From Vibrio xiamenensis (GTDB lineage Bacteria; Pseudomonadota; Gammaproteobacteria; Enterobacterales; Vibrionaceae): a stretch of 43,184 nt of DNA. The position numbers and the translations under genes were made by a program. Below are positions 7,393 through 16,301 of the stretch, piece by piece (position 1 is the stretch's first letter; each line of letters starts with the position of its first letter). The notes under the pieces were generated by a model that saw only the letters and a list, made by a program, of their open reading frames with translations, did not search any database and was not told the DNA's origin. Where the stretch lies: the NCBI RefSeq assembly GCF_900100015.1, contig NZ_FNDD01000016.1, positions 1 through 43,184 on the forward strand, read 5' to 3'.

Positions 7393-7865
7393 TGAAGCTG
7401 TTTCGTCTTACTCAAAAGAAATTTGGCGCGGCGCCCTTTAACCCGATCGGGGCGAAGTTGTTTGGCGGACGATGGAATTCAAAAGGTACGGAAGCATTGT
7501 ATTTCGCAGAGTCAGAGTCGCTGTGCTGTCTCGAGGTCTTCGTGCATATCAAGAACGACCCGCAAATCATCGACCAATACGACTTGTATCGAATTGAGCT
7601 TCCCGAACGGCTTATCGTTAAACTTGACGAAGAAGACTTGCCAGATTCATGGCGTAACATCCCGGTGAGTGAACAAACGCAAGAAATCGGCGATGAGTTT
7701 TTAAATGATTCAGACCCCCAATTCGCCGCACTCCAAGTTCCTTCAGTTATCTCTCCAAGGGATAGAAATTACATCGTCAATGTCCATCATCCCGAAATGA
7801 AGGCCATATTTGATGCTCACGAGAAGCTGAGTTTTACGTTTGACCCTAGGATATTTAAGCAGTGA
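7392..7865 (+). CDS. RES-domain toxin
   Basis: A 157-aa RES-family protein with a GTG start overlapping the antitoxin stop by one nucleotide. The family pattern is visible: RLTQKKFGAAPFNPIGAKLFGGRWNSKG at the N terminus (Arg and the GGRWN stretch), YFAESESLCCLEVFVH (Glu of the active site) and a C-terminal PSVISPRDRNYIVN segment (Ser and Asn). Characterised members such as MbcT, Res of Pseudomonas and ParT deplete or use NAD+. Full length and intact motifs suggest a working toxin. It is the second toxin-antitoxin pair in the window. Confidence 0.92.
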   Translation: MKLFRLTQKKFGAAPFNPIGAKLFGGRWNSKGTEALYFAESESLCCLEVFVHIKNDPQIIDQYDLYRIELPERLIVKLDEEDLPDSWRNIPVSEQTQEIGDEFLNDSDPQFAALQVPSVISPRDRNYIVNVHHPEMKAIFDAHEKLSFTFDPRIFKQ

Positions 7866-7883
7866 GTTCGACACTAAAATTAG

Positions 7884-7950
7884 TAATCTCTAGCAAGGTT
7901 TTGGACATAAATTTGTTAGAAAATTTTGTCTTTAAAAATTATCTAACAAA
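7884..7950 (+). repeat. 28-nt repeat plus hairpin, copy A
   Basis: A 28-nt core (7884-7911, ending GTTTTGGACATAAA) differs at one base from 22036-22063. It is followed at once by a 9-bp hairpin, TTTGTTAGA (7912-7920) and TCTAACAAA (7942-7950). In the other copy the stem has different but still paired bases, i.e. compensatory changes. It starts about 20 nt after the RES toxin stop. Function unknown. Confidence 0.85.
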
Positions 7951-8087
7951 ATTGCGCCTCCCCATTATGAGTAAAAAAATCAATATCCTAGCATTTTTAT
8001 TGGTTCATTTTTCCTTGTATTCATTAATTAAAATGAGAAAGTGTTCCCATCCCGACTTCGATCATCATACTTAATTAGATAGCTAGT

Positions 8088-8636
8088 TCAGGGCTTCAGG
8101 CAAGAACTTAAGATATAATGATCGGGACAACCATCTCGATCAAAGTTAACAATTCCAAACCCAGCATCTTTCACTTCTTGTATCGCCATTTCCGGGGTCA
8201 CACGCGCATTTGACCCTTTAAAATCGACGATCACTACGCGAGCCTCTGGTGTAATTTGTTCTTTCAATTTAGCAAGGAATGTCGCTCTATCTCTGATAAA
8301 TCGATAGCTATTAGCGAGAAACACGGTGTCCACACCTTCTGGAATATTAGGGTTATCGGCGGTGCATGATCGACAGCTAATTCGAGGCTCTTCGGTAAAT
8401 CTACTTTCTAAATAAGCAACCATATTAGCTTCGAGATCGATAGCGTATATATGACCAACGTCGGTTCTCGACACAAATTGCTGGCAAAAGTAACCCGTTC
8501 CAGCGCCAACATCTGCGATCACCTCATTCTGCTTAATATCCAGTGTTGCCAGAATATGGTCCGTATTTTGCCATTGCTGTCGGTTCTCACCGTCAAATAT
8601 AAAGGCTAATTTCTCAGGCTCAGCAAAACTTACCAT
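8088..8636 (-). CDS. Class I SAM-dependent methyltransferase
   Basis: A 182-aa protein starting MVSFAEPEKLAFIF. The start at 8636 is chosen because GAGAG lies upstream; an in-frame extension to 8747 has no ribosome-binding site. The SAM-binding motif I DVGAGTGYFCQ follows VIA, the acidic strand is IYAIDLE, and a VVIVDFKGSN strand lies further on, so it has a Rossmann-type fold of the UbiE-like group. The substrate is unknown. It follows hmp in the same direction with about 135 nt between, so it could be read through from the NO-responsive hmp promoter. Confidence 0.85.
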   Translation of the reverse strand: MVSFAEPEKLAFIFDGENRQQWQNTDHILATLDIKQNEVIADVGAGTGYFCQQFVSRTDVGHIYAIDLEANMVAYLESRFTEEPRISCRSCTADNPNIPEGVDTVFLANSYRFIRDRATFLAKLKEQITPEARVVIVDFKGSNARVTPEMAIQEVKDAGFGIVNFDRDGCPDHYILSSCLKP

Positions 8637-8771
8637 CTTTTTCTCTCTATTCGTGTGTACATACCCAAGCAAATTCAAAGAGTGAAACTCAGGTCTTGAA
8701 GTCACTTGGGTCTTTATAATCAATACGGAATTACCCCGGTGTCCCAAGGCTCGGCTGGAAAATCAAATGTA

Positions 8772-9959
8772 CTAAAAACCTCCGGTCCCGAATGTTTCAG
8801 CATGTATGTGTTCCTCTTTTACGCCAAGTCCGCGCAGTTCTTCAAAATACCGCTTCATAAACCCTCGAGGGCCACAGATGTAATAATCCATTCGAGTTGG
8901 ATCCTCAGGCAATAAGTCGTCTAACTTAAACGGCCCTGGTTGTATATCACTTTGAAAATTAGCACTTTCATCGTAAAAATAATTAACTTTCATGCCTCGG
9001 CTTGCAAAGTCATCCGTCACATCTTTAAATGCGTGTACGCGTGAATTTTTTGCACTATGTATAAAGTGCGCCTGAGATAGGGCGTTGATTCGATCAAGAT
9101 GTTCGCTCATCGACATCATCGGGGTGATCCCCACTCCGCCACTGATCATTACAATGGGGCGAGGTAACTGCTCTGCCAAGAAAAAGTCCCCAAATGGTGC
9201 AGAGACATCAATGACATCGCCAACTTCAACCTGTGTATGCATCAGGTTAGAAATCACACCTTGAGGCTTATCAGTAGTGTCGGATTCTCTTTTTATCGAG
9301 ATTCGTAGCGTCTGTTTCCCTGGCGCCTGAGATAAACTGTATTGGCGAGGTTGATATATGCCCTTATCCTCTACATATAATCGCACGGAGACATATTGAC
9401 CAGGCTTAAAATGAGGAAGGGAACCTTGATCATTGGGCTCCAGATAGAAGGAAGAAATTTCGCTACTTTCTTGTGTTTTTTTCGTTACTTTAAAAGGTCG
9501 CCAGCCTGACCAGCCGGCAGCATTTGTTACAGAGTCTTGGTAAAGTCCTGATTCTACGCTGATAAAAATATCAGCCAATTGTTGATATGCAGCAGCCCAC
9601 GCATCAATGAGTTCATCGCTGGCAGCATCGCCTAATACTTCTTTGATCGAACCTAATAGGTGTTTACCTACAATACTATATTGCTCAGCGCGGATACCAA
9701 GACTGGTATGTTTGTGTGCGATACGCTCAACTACGGGCAGTAACACAGAAGGGTCGTTAATATTGTCAGCGTATGCGAGTACAGCCATTGCTAACGCTTG
9801 TTGTTGCGCTCCCTGCGCTTGGTTTGCTTGATTGAAAATGTGTTTTAGTTCAGGGTTATGTGTGAGCATGCGATGATAAAAGTGGGAAGTTAAGGCAACC
9901 CCACTTTCACGTAAAACGGGAACCGTACTTGAAACTAGCGCCTTTTGCTGGTGGTCCAT
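8772..9959 (-). CDS. hmp: Flavohaemoglobin, nitric oxide dioxygenase
   Basis: A 395-aa cytoplasmic enzyme that converts NO and O2 to nitrate using NAD(P)H. Globin domain about 1-140 (VPVLRESGVALTSHFYHRML; proximal-His region HKHTSLGI), FAD-binding domain about 150-255 (PGQYVSVRL, RQYSLSQAP) and NAD-binding domain about 260-395 (MISGGVGITPMMSM, YYICGPRGFM). The C terminus AETFGTGGF is typical. The start at 9959 matches the usual Hmp N terminus and has an AGAGAG site; the open frame continues upstream to 10082 but no family member extends there. A sigma-54 promoter and NorR-like sites lie upstream, indicating NorR control as in other Vibrio. Confidence 0.96.
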   Translation of the reverse strand: MDHQQKALVSSTVPVLRESGVALTSHFYHRMLTHNPELKHIFNQANQAQGAQQQALAMAVLAYADNINDPSVLLPVVERIAHKHTSLGIRAEQYSIVGKHLLGSIKEVLGDAASDELIDAWAAAYQQLADIFISVESGLYQDSVTNAAGWSGWRPFKVTKKTQESSEISSFYLEPNDQGSLPHFKPGQYVSVRLYVEDKGIYQPRQYSLSQAPGKQTLRISIKRESDTTDKPQGVISNLMHTQVEVGDVIDVSAPFGDFFLAEQLPRPIVMISGGVGITPMMSMSEHLDRINALSQAHFIHSAKNSRVHAFKDVTDDFASRGMKVNYFYDESANFQSDIQPGPFKLDDLLPEDPTRMDYYICGPRGFMKRYFEELRGLGVKEEHIHAETFGTGGF

Positions 9960-10118
9960 AATATCTCTCTTTTGATAATTAAAATTACAATCAAACGGTA
10001 ATTTCTGACTGACTAAGTCCAATTCATTATCTATACCCTGCTCGGATAACAGATAGTTTCTATGATTATTAGAGCCGTTCATCCGCGCCTAGTAGCTTGC
10101 ATGACGACGGATACTACA

Positions 10119-10136
10119 TAGCATTAGTTATGCCAT
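10119..10136 (-). promoter_or_regulatory. Sigma-54 promoter of hmp
   Basis: On the minus strand TGGCAT-N5-ATGCT: the -24 GG (10133-10134) and the -12 GC (10121-10122) are separated by exactly 10 nt. It lies about 160 nt upstream of the hmp start, downstream of NorR-like sites at 10205-10253. Confidence 0.7.
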
Positions 10137-10204
10137 GTGATTAACTTATTGATTTATAATCAATTAGTCATCGCTAAGAATTTCTAATTATCAAAAAGAG
10201 CATA

Positions 10205-10253
10205 TTTCACATACTCATTATGATAATAATATTGTCATAATGAGTATGTGAAA
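10205..10253. promoter_or_regulatory. 19-bp inverted repeat formed by two NorR-like sites; possible norR terminator
   Basis: Perfect 19-bp arms (10205-10223 and 10235-10253) with an 11-nt loop. Each arm junction holds a 13-mer like the norV operators: ACTCATTATGATA and TGTCATAATGAGT, compare TATCA-N3-TGATA. It lies between norR (ending at 10294) and the hmp sigma-54 promoter, so it can act both as an enhancer for hmp and as a hairpin ending norR transcripts. Confidence 0.65.
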
Positions 10254-10293
10254 AAAGGGCTGACAACTTTTGGAGAATCCAATTCTCTTGTAG

Positions 10294-11853
10294 CTATTTC
10301 AGGTTCAGGCGTTTCATCAATCGATGTAAGTTGGGAGAATTAACTTTTAACTGCTTGGCGGCGGCACTAAGATTTTTATCGTTTTCCAGATAGGCTCTTT
10401 GTACAAATTGGGTCTGAAAACGCTCGACAGCCTCTTTTAGTCCCAACTCTCGGTATTCGGTCATACCACTTTCTGTTTGTGTGTCTGGTTCATAGTCAAT
10501 TGGCTGTGGAGACGTTGGTTCCCCAGATAAGTAAAAATACTGTGGCAGTAATAATATTTGCTCTGACTGACTGTCAGACTTTGCTATTACAGAAGCCCTG
10601 TTTATCGCATGCTCCAGTTCACGTACATTACCAGGCCAGGTGTAAGTCTGGAGAAGACTCAATGTTGCTCCACTCAGGCTGACATTTGTGACACCGAACT
10701 TATGTGCGCATCTCTCGGCAAAAAAACCAGCGAGCAGAGTGATATCTTTATCTCGTTCTCTTAATGGCGGAACAAATATGGGGAAGACACTCAAACGGTG
10801 ATACAGGTCGGCTCTGAAGTGCCCTTTTTTTACTTCTTCGTGCATTACTCGGTTGGTCGCAGCAATAATGCGCACGTTTACCTTAATATTTTTATCATCA
10901 CCTACTCGTTGTATATCGCCATACTGGAGAGCCCTCAGCAATTTAGCTTGCAACGGCAGTGACAGCTCACCAATTTCATCCAGAAAAAGCGTTCCCTTAT
11001 CTGCCAGCTCAAACTTACCTTTACGATTACTAATGGCTCCGGTAAAGGCCCCTTTGACATGTCCGAATAATTCACTTTCAGCAACAGACTCCGGAAGCGC
11101 GGCACAATTCAGATAAACGAGTGTATTTTCAGAACGTTTGGATTGAGCATGAAGTGCGTTGGCCACAAGTTCTTTTCCCACACCTGTTTCTCCCATAATA
11201 AGTACGGAAAGATCGGTATCAGCAACGGCATCAATTTGTGATTTTAAATCCAGCATGGCCGGAGACTGGCCAATGATTTCTCCAAGCTGAATAAATTTTC
11301 CCGACGGCCTCGTCTGATTCACATTCACACCTGAAGTTCTTTCCAATTGCTCCATCAACAGTGCGGTATTCAGGCTACTGGCGGCCAATGCACTGATAAT
11401 ACGCAGATCATCATCTTCAAAATTATCAAATTGAGTCGAATCAAATGCATCGATGGTCACTGCACCGAGTAGGCGATCATCAAATAAAAGCGGCAGACCT
11501 ATACAGGAATGCACTTTGAGTTCTTCTGCATGATTAGGAATAAGGCCATCATAAGGGTCAGGCAAATCACTATCCGAAGGAAAACGAACTATATCACCAG
11601 CCCGTGCTATGGCTTCAAGTCTTGGGTGTTGCTCGATGTTAAAGCGACGCCCAAGTACATCAACACTCAATCCGTTTATCGCCAAAGGTACAAACTGTTG
11701 ATCGCGAAAGAGCAGCAAAGCAGAAGCGTCGCATCTCAATGTATTCCTAATCGTAGAAAGCAACCGATCAAATCTGTCCTGATGAGAAATACCGGAAGTA
11801 ATATCCAGAGCTACCTGAACCCACTCTTTTCCAACCTGGTCCATAACCATCAC
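10294..11853 (-). CDS. norR: NorR, NO-sensing sigma-54 activator
   Basis: A 519-aa bacterial enhancer-binding protein: N-terminal GAF domain (about 1-170) that holds the mononuclear iron sensing NO, a central AAA+ domain with Walker A GETGVGKE, the sigma-54-contacting loop GAFTGA and Walker B LFLDEIG, and a C-terminal Fis-type helix-turn-helix ([22 protein letters not shown]). It is divergent from norVW with 210 nt between, which hold three NorR-like sites and a sigma-54 promoter. It is co-oriented with hmp. Length agrees with E. coli NorR (504 aa). A few residues before MDQVGKEW make the exact start uncertain. Confidence 0.96.
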   Translation of the reverse strand: MMVMDQVGKEWVQVALDITSGISHQDRFDRLLSTIRNTLRCDASALLLFRDQQFVPLAINGLSVDVLGRRFNIEQHPRLEAIARAGDIVRFPSDSDLPDPYDGLIPNHAEELKVHSCIGLPLLFDDRLLGAVTIDAFDSTQFDNFEDDDLRIISALAASSLNTALLMEQLERTSGVNVNQTRPSGKFIQLGEIIGQSPAMLDLKSQIDAVADTDLSVLIMGETGVGKELVANALHAQSKRSENTLVYLNCAALPESVAESELFGHVKGAFTGAISNRKGKFELADKGTLFLDEIGELSLPLQAKLLRALQYGDIQRVGDDKNIKVNVRIIAATNRVMHEEVKKGHFRADLYHRLSVFPIFVPPLRERDKDITLLAGFFAERCAHKFGVTNVSLSGATLSLLQTYTWPGNVRELEHAINRASVIAKSDSQSEQILLLPQYFYLSGEPTSPQPIDYEPDTQTESGMTEYRELGLKEAVERFQTQFVQRAYLENDKNLSAAAKQLKVNSPNLHRLMKRLNLK

Positions 11854-11894
11854 TCATTGCACCCCATAACAACTATCTAAGTAAAACTCCAATT

Positions 11895-11953
11895 TACCAT
11901 AATGATAATTTATTTGTCAGAATGACAAAAACAAAAGCAGTATCAAAATGATA
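11895..11953 (+). promoter_or_regulatory. Three NorR-type enhancer sites upstream of norV
   Basis: Three 13-mers of the same type: TACCATAATGATA (11895-11907), TGTCAGAATGACA (11915-11927, matching GT-N7-AC exactly) and TATCAAAATGATA (11941-11953). Three sites upstream of a sigma-54 promoter is the arrangement known for E. coli norVW. Confidence 0.8.
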
Positions 11954-12005
11954 ATTATAGGTAGAAAAAATTCTTATCTAACTGTTATTTAAGCAATAAA
12001 TAATG

Positions 12006-12022
12006 TTGGCACGCCTCATGCT
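12006..12022 (+). promoter_or_regulatory. Sigma-54 promoter of norVW
   Basis: TTGGCAC-N5-CATGCT with the -24 GG at 12008-12009 and the -12 GC at 12020-12021, exactly 10 nt between. It lies 42 nt upstream of the norV start and 53 nt downstream of the last NorR-like site. Confidence 0.88.
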
Positions 12023-12063
12023 CTTTGAAGACAAACATCACATTTAATTTGAGGTAAGAAAGA

Positions 12064-13563
12064 ATGACGATACATGTAAAAAATAACATTCATTGGGTTG
12101 GTCAACGTGATTGGGAGGTTCAGGACTTCCACGGTACCGAATACAAAATAACAAAAGGCACCAGTTACAATAGTTACCTTATCCGCGAAGAGAAAACCGT
12201 ATTGATCGATACTGTGGATCATCGGTTCAGTCAGCAATTTATTCAAAACCTAGAAATGGAAATCGACCTTAAGTCGATAGATTTCATCGTGATTAACCAC
12301 GCCGAAGAAGACCATTCTGGGGCGTTGTCAGCGTTAATGGAAAAAATACCAACTACTCCCATCTATTGTACCGAAGCGGCCATTGATTCAATTGTTGGTC
12401 ATCACCATCATCCAGAGTGGGATTTTAAAACTGTAAAAACAGGTGACAATATTGATATTGGTAACGGTAAGCAACTGGTCTTTGTTGAAGCACCGATGCT
12501 TCACTGGCCAGACAGTATGATGACTTACCTAACGGGTGATGCCGTATTATTTAGTAACGATGCGTTTGGTCAGCACTACTGCGATGAACGTCTGTTTAAC
12601 GATGAAGTGGACCAAAATGAGTTAATGGAACAATGCTTACGTTACTATTCAAATATCCTGACACCATTCAGTAGCCTGGTGACAGCGAAAATTAAAGAGG
12701 TTCTAAGTTTCAATCTTCCTGTCGATATGATTGCGACGTCTCACGGCATTGTTTGGCGTGATAACCCGGTGCAAATCATTGAGCAGTACCTGGAGTGGGC
12801 GGGTGACTATCAAGAAGATCGTATCACCATTTTCTACGATTCTATGTCGAATAATACTCGTATGATGGCGGATGCGATTGCACAGGGTATTCATGATGTG
12901 GACCCGGGTGTTGCAGTGAAAGTCTTTAACGTTTCTAAACATGATAAGAACGAAATCCTGGCCAATGTATTCCGCTCAAAAGGTATTTTGGTTGGTTCTT
13001 CGACTATGAATAATGTGATGATGCCAAAAATTGCAGGCATGCTGGAAGAAATCACCGGTCTTCGTTTCAAAGCCAAAAAAGCCGCCGCTTTTGGTAGCTA
13101 TGGCTGGAACGGTGGTGCAGTAGACCGCATTCATGCGCGTTTAACTGATGCAGGATTTGAAACCGCTGTGAGTCTGAAAGCCAAGTGGCGACCAGATGGT
13201 AAGGCAATGCGCGAATGCCGTGAGCATGGTCAGAATATAGCTAAGTTATGGGCAAAGAAAACACTGTTAAATTCGGTTGTAGCGCCAGTGCCTGTCGTTG
13301 AACAGCCTCAAGTATCTCAACCGGTTGAACAAGTAGTACCAGACGCGGTAGTTAATGTTCAGCCCGGCACTCAAAGCGCACAAGCACACTCTGCTGATTG
13401 CCAATGCATGGTATGTACTGTGTGTAACTGGGTATATGATCCTGCGAAAGGTGAGCCAAATCAAGACATTGAGCCAGGAACTGTTTGGAGTGACGTTCCG
13501 GACTATTTCCTGTGCCCAGAATGTCACTTGGGTAAAGACGTATTTGTTGAATACAAGGGTTAA
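12064..13563 (+). CDS. norV: Anaerobic nitric oxide reductase flavorubredoxin
   Basis: A 499-aa cytoplasmic enzyme reducing NO to N2O under low oxygen. N-terminal metallo-beta-lactamase-like di-iron domain (His79, Glu81, Asp83, His84 in [11 protein letters not shown]; later HWPDSMMTY and SHGIVWR), a flavodoxin domain (about 255-395, [16 protein letters not shown]) and a C-terminal rubredoxin domain with two Cys pairs (CTVC and CPEC) joined by a Pro/Val/Gln-rich linker of about 40 residues. Di-iron ligands and rubredoxin cysteines are intact. It forms an operon with norW (10 nt apart) under NorR and sigma-54. Confidence 0.97.
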   Translation: MTIHVKNNIHWVGQRDWEVQDFHGTEYKITKGTSYNSYLIREEKTVLIDTVDHRFSQQFIQNLEMEIDLKSIDFIVINHAEEDHSGALSALMEKIPTTPIYCTEAAIDSIVGHHHHPEWDFKTVKTGDNIDIGNGKQLVFVEAPMLHWPDSMMTYLTGDAVLFSNDAFGQHYCDERLFNDEVDQNELMEQCLRYYSNILTPFSSLVTAKIKEVLSFNLPVDMIATSHGIVWRDNPVQIIEQYLEWAGDYQEDRITIFYDSMSNNTRMMADAIAQGIHDVDPGVAVKVFNVSKHDKNEILANVFRSKGILVGSSTMNNVMMPKIAGMLEEITGLRFKAKKAAAFGSYGWNGGAVDRIHARLTDAGFETAVSLKAKWRPDGKAMRECREHGQNIAKLWAKKTLLNSVVAPVPVVEQPQVSQPVEQVVPDAVVNVQPGTQSAQAHSADCQCMVCTVCNWVYDPAKGEPNQDIEPGTVWSDVPDYFLCPECHLGKDVFVEYKG

Positions 13564-13573
13564 GGAGACTGCG

Positions 13574-14716
13574 ATGCAAGCACCAATCGTCATTATTGGT
13601 AGTGGTTTTGCTGCTTACCAGTTAGTTAAAACTGTGCGTCGAATGGACGCACATATCCCGATTCAAGTATTTACTGCCGATAACGGAGCGGAATACAACA
13701 AACCAGACTTGAGTCATGTGTTCAGTAAAAAACAAACAGCTCTTGATTTAGTCGTAAAATACGGTGAAGAGTTCGCCCAAGAGCAGAATATTGAGCTGTT
13801 TGCCAACACTTTAATCGAAAATGTAGATACACGGGCGCAGCAAGTGATGGCAAATGGTCGTTCTTATGAGTATTCAAAATTAGTGTTTGCGACAGGAGCA
13901 AAAGCGTTTGTACCCCCTATGTCGGGTAATGCAACTAATGAAGTTATTACGCTGAATTCATTACAAGAGTATCAATTAGCACAAGTAAAAATTAGCAGCG
14001 CGAAACGCGTATTAGTTGTAGGAGGTGGTTTGATCGGTGTTGAGATTGTCATGGATCTGGCAAGCGCGGGTAAAGCAGTGACGGTTGTTGAACCAAACCC
14101 GCACCTGTTAGCTAATCTCATCCCCGAATTCATTGCGTTACCACTAGAAAATCAGCTTAAACAGCAAGGCATTCAACTGGCGCTGGGTAATAGTGTCGCC
14201 GAGTTGAACTGTTCAGAGAACTCGTACGTTGCTACATTGACTAGTGGTCAAGTGATTGAATCAGACGTAGTGATATCTGCTGCCGGCTTACGTACAAATA
14301 CCCAGTTAGCTATAGAGTCGGGAATTGAAGTAAACAAGGGCATCGCTGTTGATGCTCATCTACAGACCTCAGTTGCCAATGTTTACGCACTGGGCGATTG
14401 CGCTGAAATTCAGGGACGCCTGATGCCTTATCTTCAGCCGATCGTGTTAAGCGCCAATGTTCTGGGCAAGCAGCTATTAGGGCAAGATGCACAATTAGCA
14501 CTTCCGCCTACGATGATAAAAGTGAAAACACCAAGTTATCCCATTCAGCTTGCGGGCAACTTTGACAATATTGTGCTGTGGAATGTGCAGTTTTCTCAGT
14601 CTGGCATTGTGGCAAAAGCGGAAAATGAACGTAATCAAATGGCGGGTTTTATCGTAGCTGGCGAACAAATCACTCAAGCATTTTCACTGCTTCGTGAGTT
14701 GTCTCAAACGAAATAA
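13574..14716 (+). CDS. norW: NADH:flavorubredoxin reductase
   Basis: A 380-aa FAD/NAD(P)-dependent oxidoreductase of the rubredoxin-reductase type that passes electrons from NADH to the rubredoxin domain of NorV. FAD-binding IIGSGFAAYQ at the N terminus, NAD-binding VLVVGGGLIGVEI near 155, and the second FAD motif NVYALGDCAEI near 270. Start at 13574 with AAGGAG upstream; an open frame reaching back into norV is not used. Length agrees with the family (about 377-385). Confidence 0.96.
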   Translation: MQAPIVIIGSGFAAYQLVKTVRRMDAHIPIQVFTADNGAEYNKPDLSHVFSKKQTALDLVVKYGEEFAQEQNIELFANTLIENVDTRAQQVMANGRSYEYSKLVFATGAKAFVPPMSGNATNEVITLNSLQEYQLAQVKISSAKRVLVVGGGLIGVEIVMDLASAGKAVTVVEPNPHLLANLIPEFIALPLENQLKQQGIQLALGNSVAELNCSENSYVATLTSGQVIESDVVISAAGLRTNTQLAIESGIEVNKGIAVDAHLQTSVANVYALGDCAEIQGRLMPYLQPIVLSANVLGKQLLGQDAQLALPPTMIKVKTPSYPIQLAGNFDNIVLWNVQFSQSGIVAKAENERNQMAGFIVAGEQITQAFSLLRELSQTK

Positions 14717-14773
14717 AGCCCAGATGCTATAAGTATTAAACTGAATACGATTTAAATCAGAGAGGATATAACT

Positions 14774-15108
14774 ATGTCACATCTACGTATTCCAAAAAAT
14801 TGGACGATTCAACGCTCAACCCCTTTTTCACTAAAGAGAATGTCCCTCAGGCACTACTTAATCATCACAATACAGCTAAAGGTGTATTTGGTCAGTTATG
14901 TGTGATGGAAGGTCAGGTGACTTACTACGGCTTTGCTGATAACACCACTGAACCAGAAGCGGTCGTGGTTATTAACGCAGGACAATTTGCGACCAGCCCA
15001 CCACAATATTGGCATCGAATTGAACTCAGTGAAGATGCGCAGTTCAACATCAATTTCTGGTCAGAATCGAGTCAAAAACATCAACCCATGTATCACTCAA
15101 AATCTTAG
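14774..15108 (+). pseudogene. DUF1971-domain protein gene with a one-base frameshift
   Basis: The ATG at 14774 (GAGG upstream) opens MSHLRIPKNWTIQRSTPF, and the second part continues in another frame as FTKENVPQALLNHHNTAKG through to FWSESS at 15108. Together they give one DUF1971 (TehB-like cupin) protein of about 111 aa. The shift falls in TTTTT at 14824-14828; one more T would restore ACC-CCT-TTT-TTC-ACT. This is a loss-of-function indel, a sequencing error in a homopolymer, or less likely a -1 slip on CCCTTTT. DUF1971 genes commonly follow NO-response genes in Vibrio; the 57-nt gap places it in the norVW operon. Confidence 0.85.
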
Positions 15109-15374
15109 TGATTATTGCCGGTTGAGCCTGACAACTAACATAACCCTATCTATGTTTTGAAAATTACGACAACATGATGATTACGCAACGTTGTGCTTGG
15201 AATCAGTCTCGCTCTGATAAAAACAGAGTGATTTATTTCTACTTTAGGAACAGAGCAAATTTGATCATTTAATTAATCGAATGTGTATAAGGAAAATGGC
15301 TAAAAGCATATTTATTCATTTTGAAAAATATGCTTTATCCTGTTCTAAAGTTTGACACTGGTTGGCTGAATGAT

Positions 15375-15464
15375 TTTGGGGCAAAGGCGTGTTTGCGATA
15401 GTTGGTTCGCAACTATCGGTTTGCATCAACTCTGCCAAGTGAACTGACAGAGGAAAAGTGACAA
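15375..15464 (+). repeat. Direct repeat, left copy
   Basis: A 90-nt element matching 31291-31366. TTTGGGGCAAAGGCGTGT and a 30-nt stretch ending GAGGAAAAGTGACAA are identical. The left copy has an extra 14 nt, which create the stem GATAGTT/AACTATC. In both copies GGCA at the start and TGCC further on can pair. Function unknown. Confidence 0.85.
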
Positions 15465-15615
15465 GCTTTATTGTAAATGATCAGACTTTATTGGACTAGA
15501 AAGAGATGCGTGAGCTTAAAGAGGTTGGAGATAAAATAAAATCTTTGACAATGAATAATGCGTGTATAGTTATTGGATAATTGCAGTTATCCCAACGCCT
15601 AAGCCAGACTAATTA

Positions 15616-15650
15616 GCCAAAAAAACCGCTAGCATTTCTGCTAACGGTTT
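15616..15650 (-). terminator. Rho-independent terminator of the 15681-17753 operon
   Basis: On the minus strand AAACCGTTAGC (15640-15650) pairs with GCTAGCGGTTT (15623-15633), one G-T wobble, followed by TTTTGG. Confidence 0.85.
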
Positions 15651-15665
15651 CTGGTTTATGATTGG

Positions 15666-15679
15666 CCACCATCTGGTGG
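15666..15679 (-). repeat. 3' palindrome CCACCA-TC-TGGTGG
   Basis: It lies one base past the stop codon of the 15681-16271 gene. The same palindrome, with different centre bases, lies 3 nt past the stop of the 32994-33581 gene. Confidence 0.7.
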
Positions 15680-15680
15680 A

Positions 15681-16271
15681 TTAATCTTCAAAGGGTACAT
15701 GGCTACATTCAACAATTCGAAATCCTGATTTAGCCTTAATTTCTCGTGCATATTTGAAAACACGTAATGCCTCATCTCGAAGTCTCCCCTCAAAATACGC
15801 GGTCTGAAATGTTTGGCGCGAAGTTCTTACACCATCAGCGTACTTAGTGCCTTTGATACCGCGGTCAGCATCGCTTCGAGCGGCGACATAGGCGCGTCCA
15901 TCCGTTTTACTTGTGACATCAGCAATCTCACGCCAGACAACCATTCGTGATTGTGGTGGGAGAGTATTTACTACATAGCAACTCACTACGGTCGTGAATG
16001 AGCAACCAAGCAGATCGACTTTGTGGTACGTATAATCGTAGTCTGAGCAGTTACCCACGTTTTCAATGATGAATTTAGAGTCGGTATCGTATTTACCTTT
16101 CCCAAAGTTCAAAACTGAGCCGCGAATCAGTCCGCGAGAGACCAGCAATTTTAGAGGCACGTTCGCAGTTTTGCGGTAGATACTGGTTTTCGCACTGATA
16201 GAAAACTCTTCATAGATGTTTTCGACTTTATACGTGCATTCTGTTGAAAGATTTAGTTGTGCATTAGACAT
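15681..16271 (-). CDS. Hypothetical protein, leader-family gene
   Basis: A 196-aa protein I do not recognise. There is no signal peptide or membrane segment; it looks globular, with alternating strands up to about residue 120 and a basic, helical C-terminal part (about 130-185, RDEALRVFKYAREIKAK). The start is fixed by TACATCTAAGGAA 6 nt upstream. It is 30 nt downstream of the PAPS-reductase-like gene and forms an operon with it. The operon ends in a CCACCA-TC-TGGTGG palindrome and a strong terminator. Two Cys pairs are too far apart for an obvious metal site. Confidence 0.75.
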   Translation of the reverse strand: MSNAQLNLSTECTYKVENIYEEFSISAKTSIYRKTANVPLKLLVSRGLIRGSVLNFGKGKYDTDSKFIIENVGNCSDYDYTYHKVDLLGCSFTTVVSCYVVNTLPPQSRMVVWREIADVTSKTDGRAYVAARSDADRGIKGTKYADGVRTSRQTFQTAYFEGRLRDEALRVFKYAREIKAKSGFRIVECSHVPFED

Positions 16272-16301
16272 AGTGTTTTCCTTAGATGTATTTGTAATGG
16301 T

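Larger units (their letters stand above)
15109..15680. other. Intergenic region with hairpin, direct repeat and terminator
   Basis: About 570 nt without a credible gene. It holds an 11-bp hairpin (arms 15303-15313 and 15326-15336), the repeat copy at 15375-15464, a minus-strand terminator at 15616-15650 and the palindrome at 15666-15679. A 19-codon open frame from 15297 overlaps the first hairpin and is probably chance. Confidence 0.6.

Noticed and set aside
7884..7950. Integron attC site, suggested by GTTAGA and TCTAAC
   Set aside because: In attC the RYYYAAC box comes first and GTTRRRY last; here the order is reversed, and the conserved 28-nt core outside the stem is not an attC feature.
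7862..8074. A 70-codon plus-strand open frame after the RES toxin gene
   Set aside because: It contains the whole 28-nt repeat and hairpin that recurs at 22.0 kb in a non-coding setting, and has no ribosome-binding site of its own.
9960..10082. Longer N terminus for Hmp
   Set aside because: The usual Hmp N terminus begins at 9959 with a ribosome-binding site; the extra 41 codons only follow an open 5' untranslated region.
13355..13573. N-terminal extension of NorW into norV
   Set aside because: The open frame lies inside the norV rubredoxin domain; AAGGAG at 13562 and the standard NorW N terminus fix the start at 13574.
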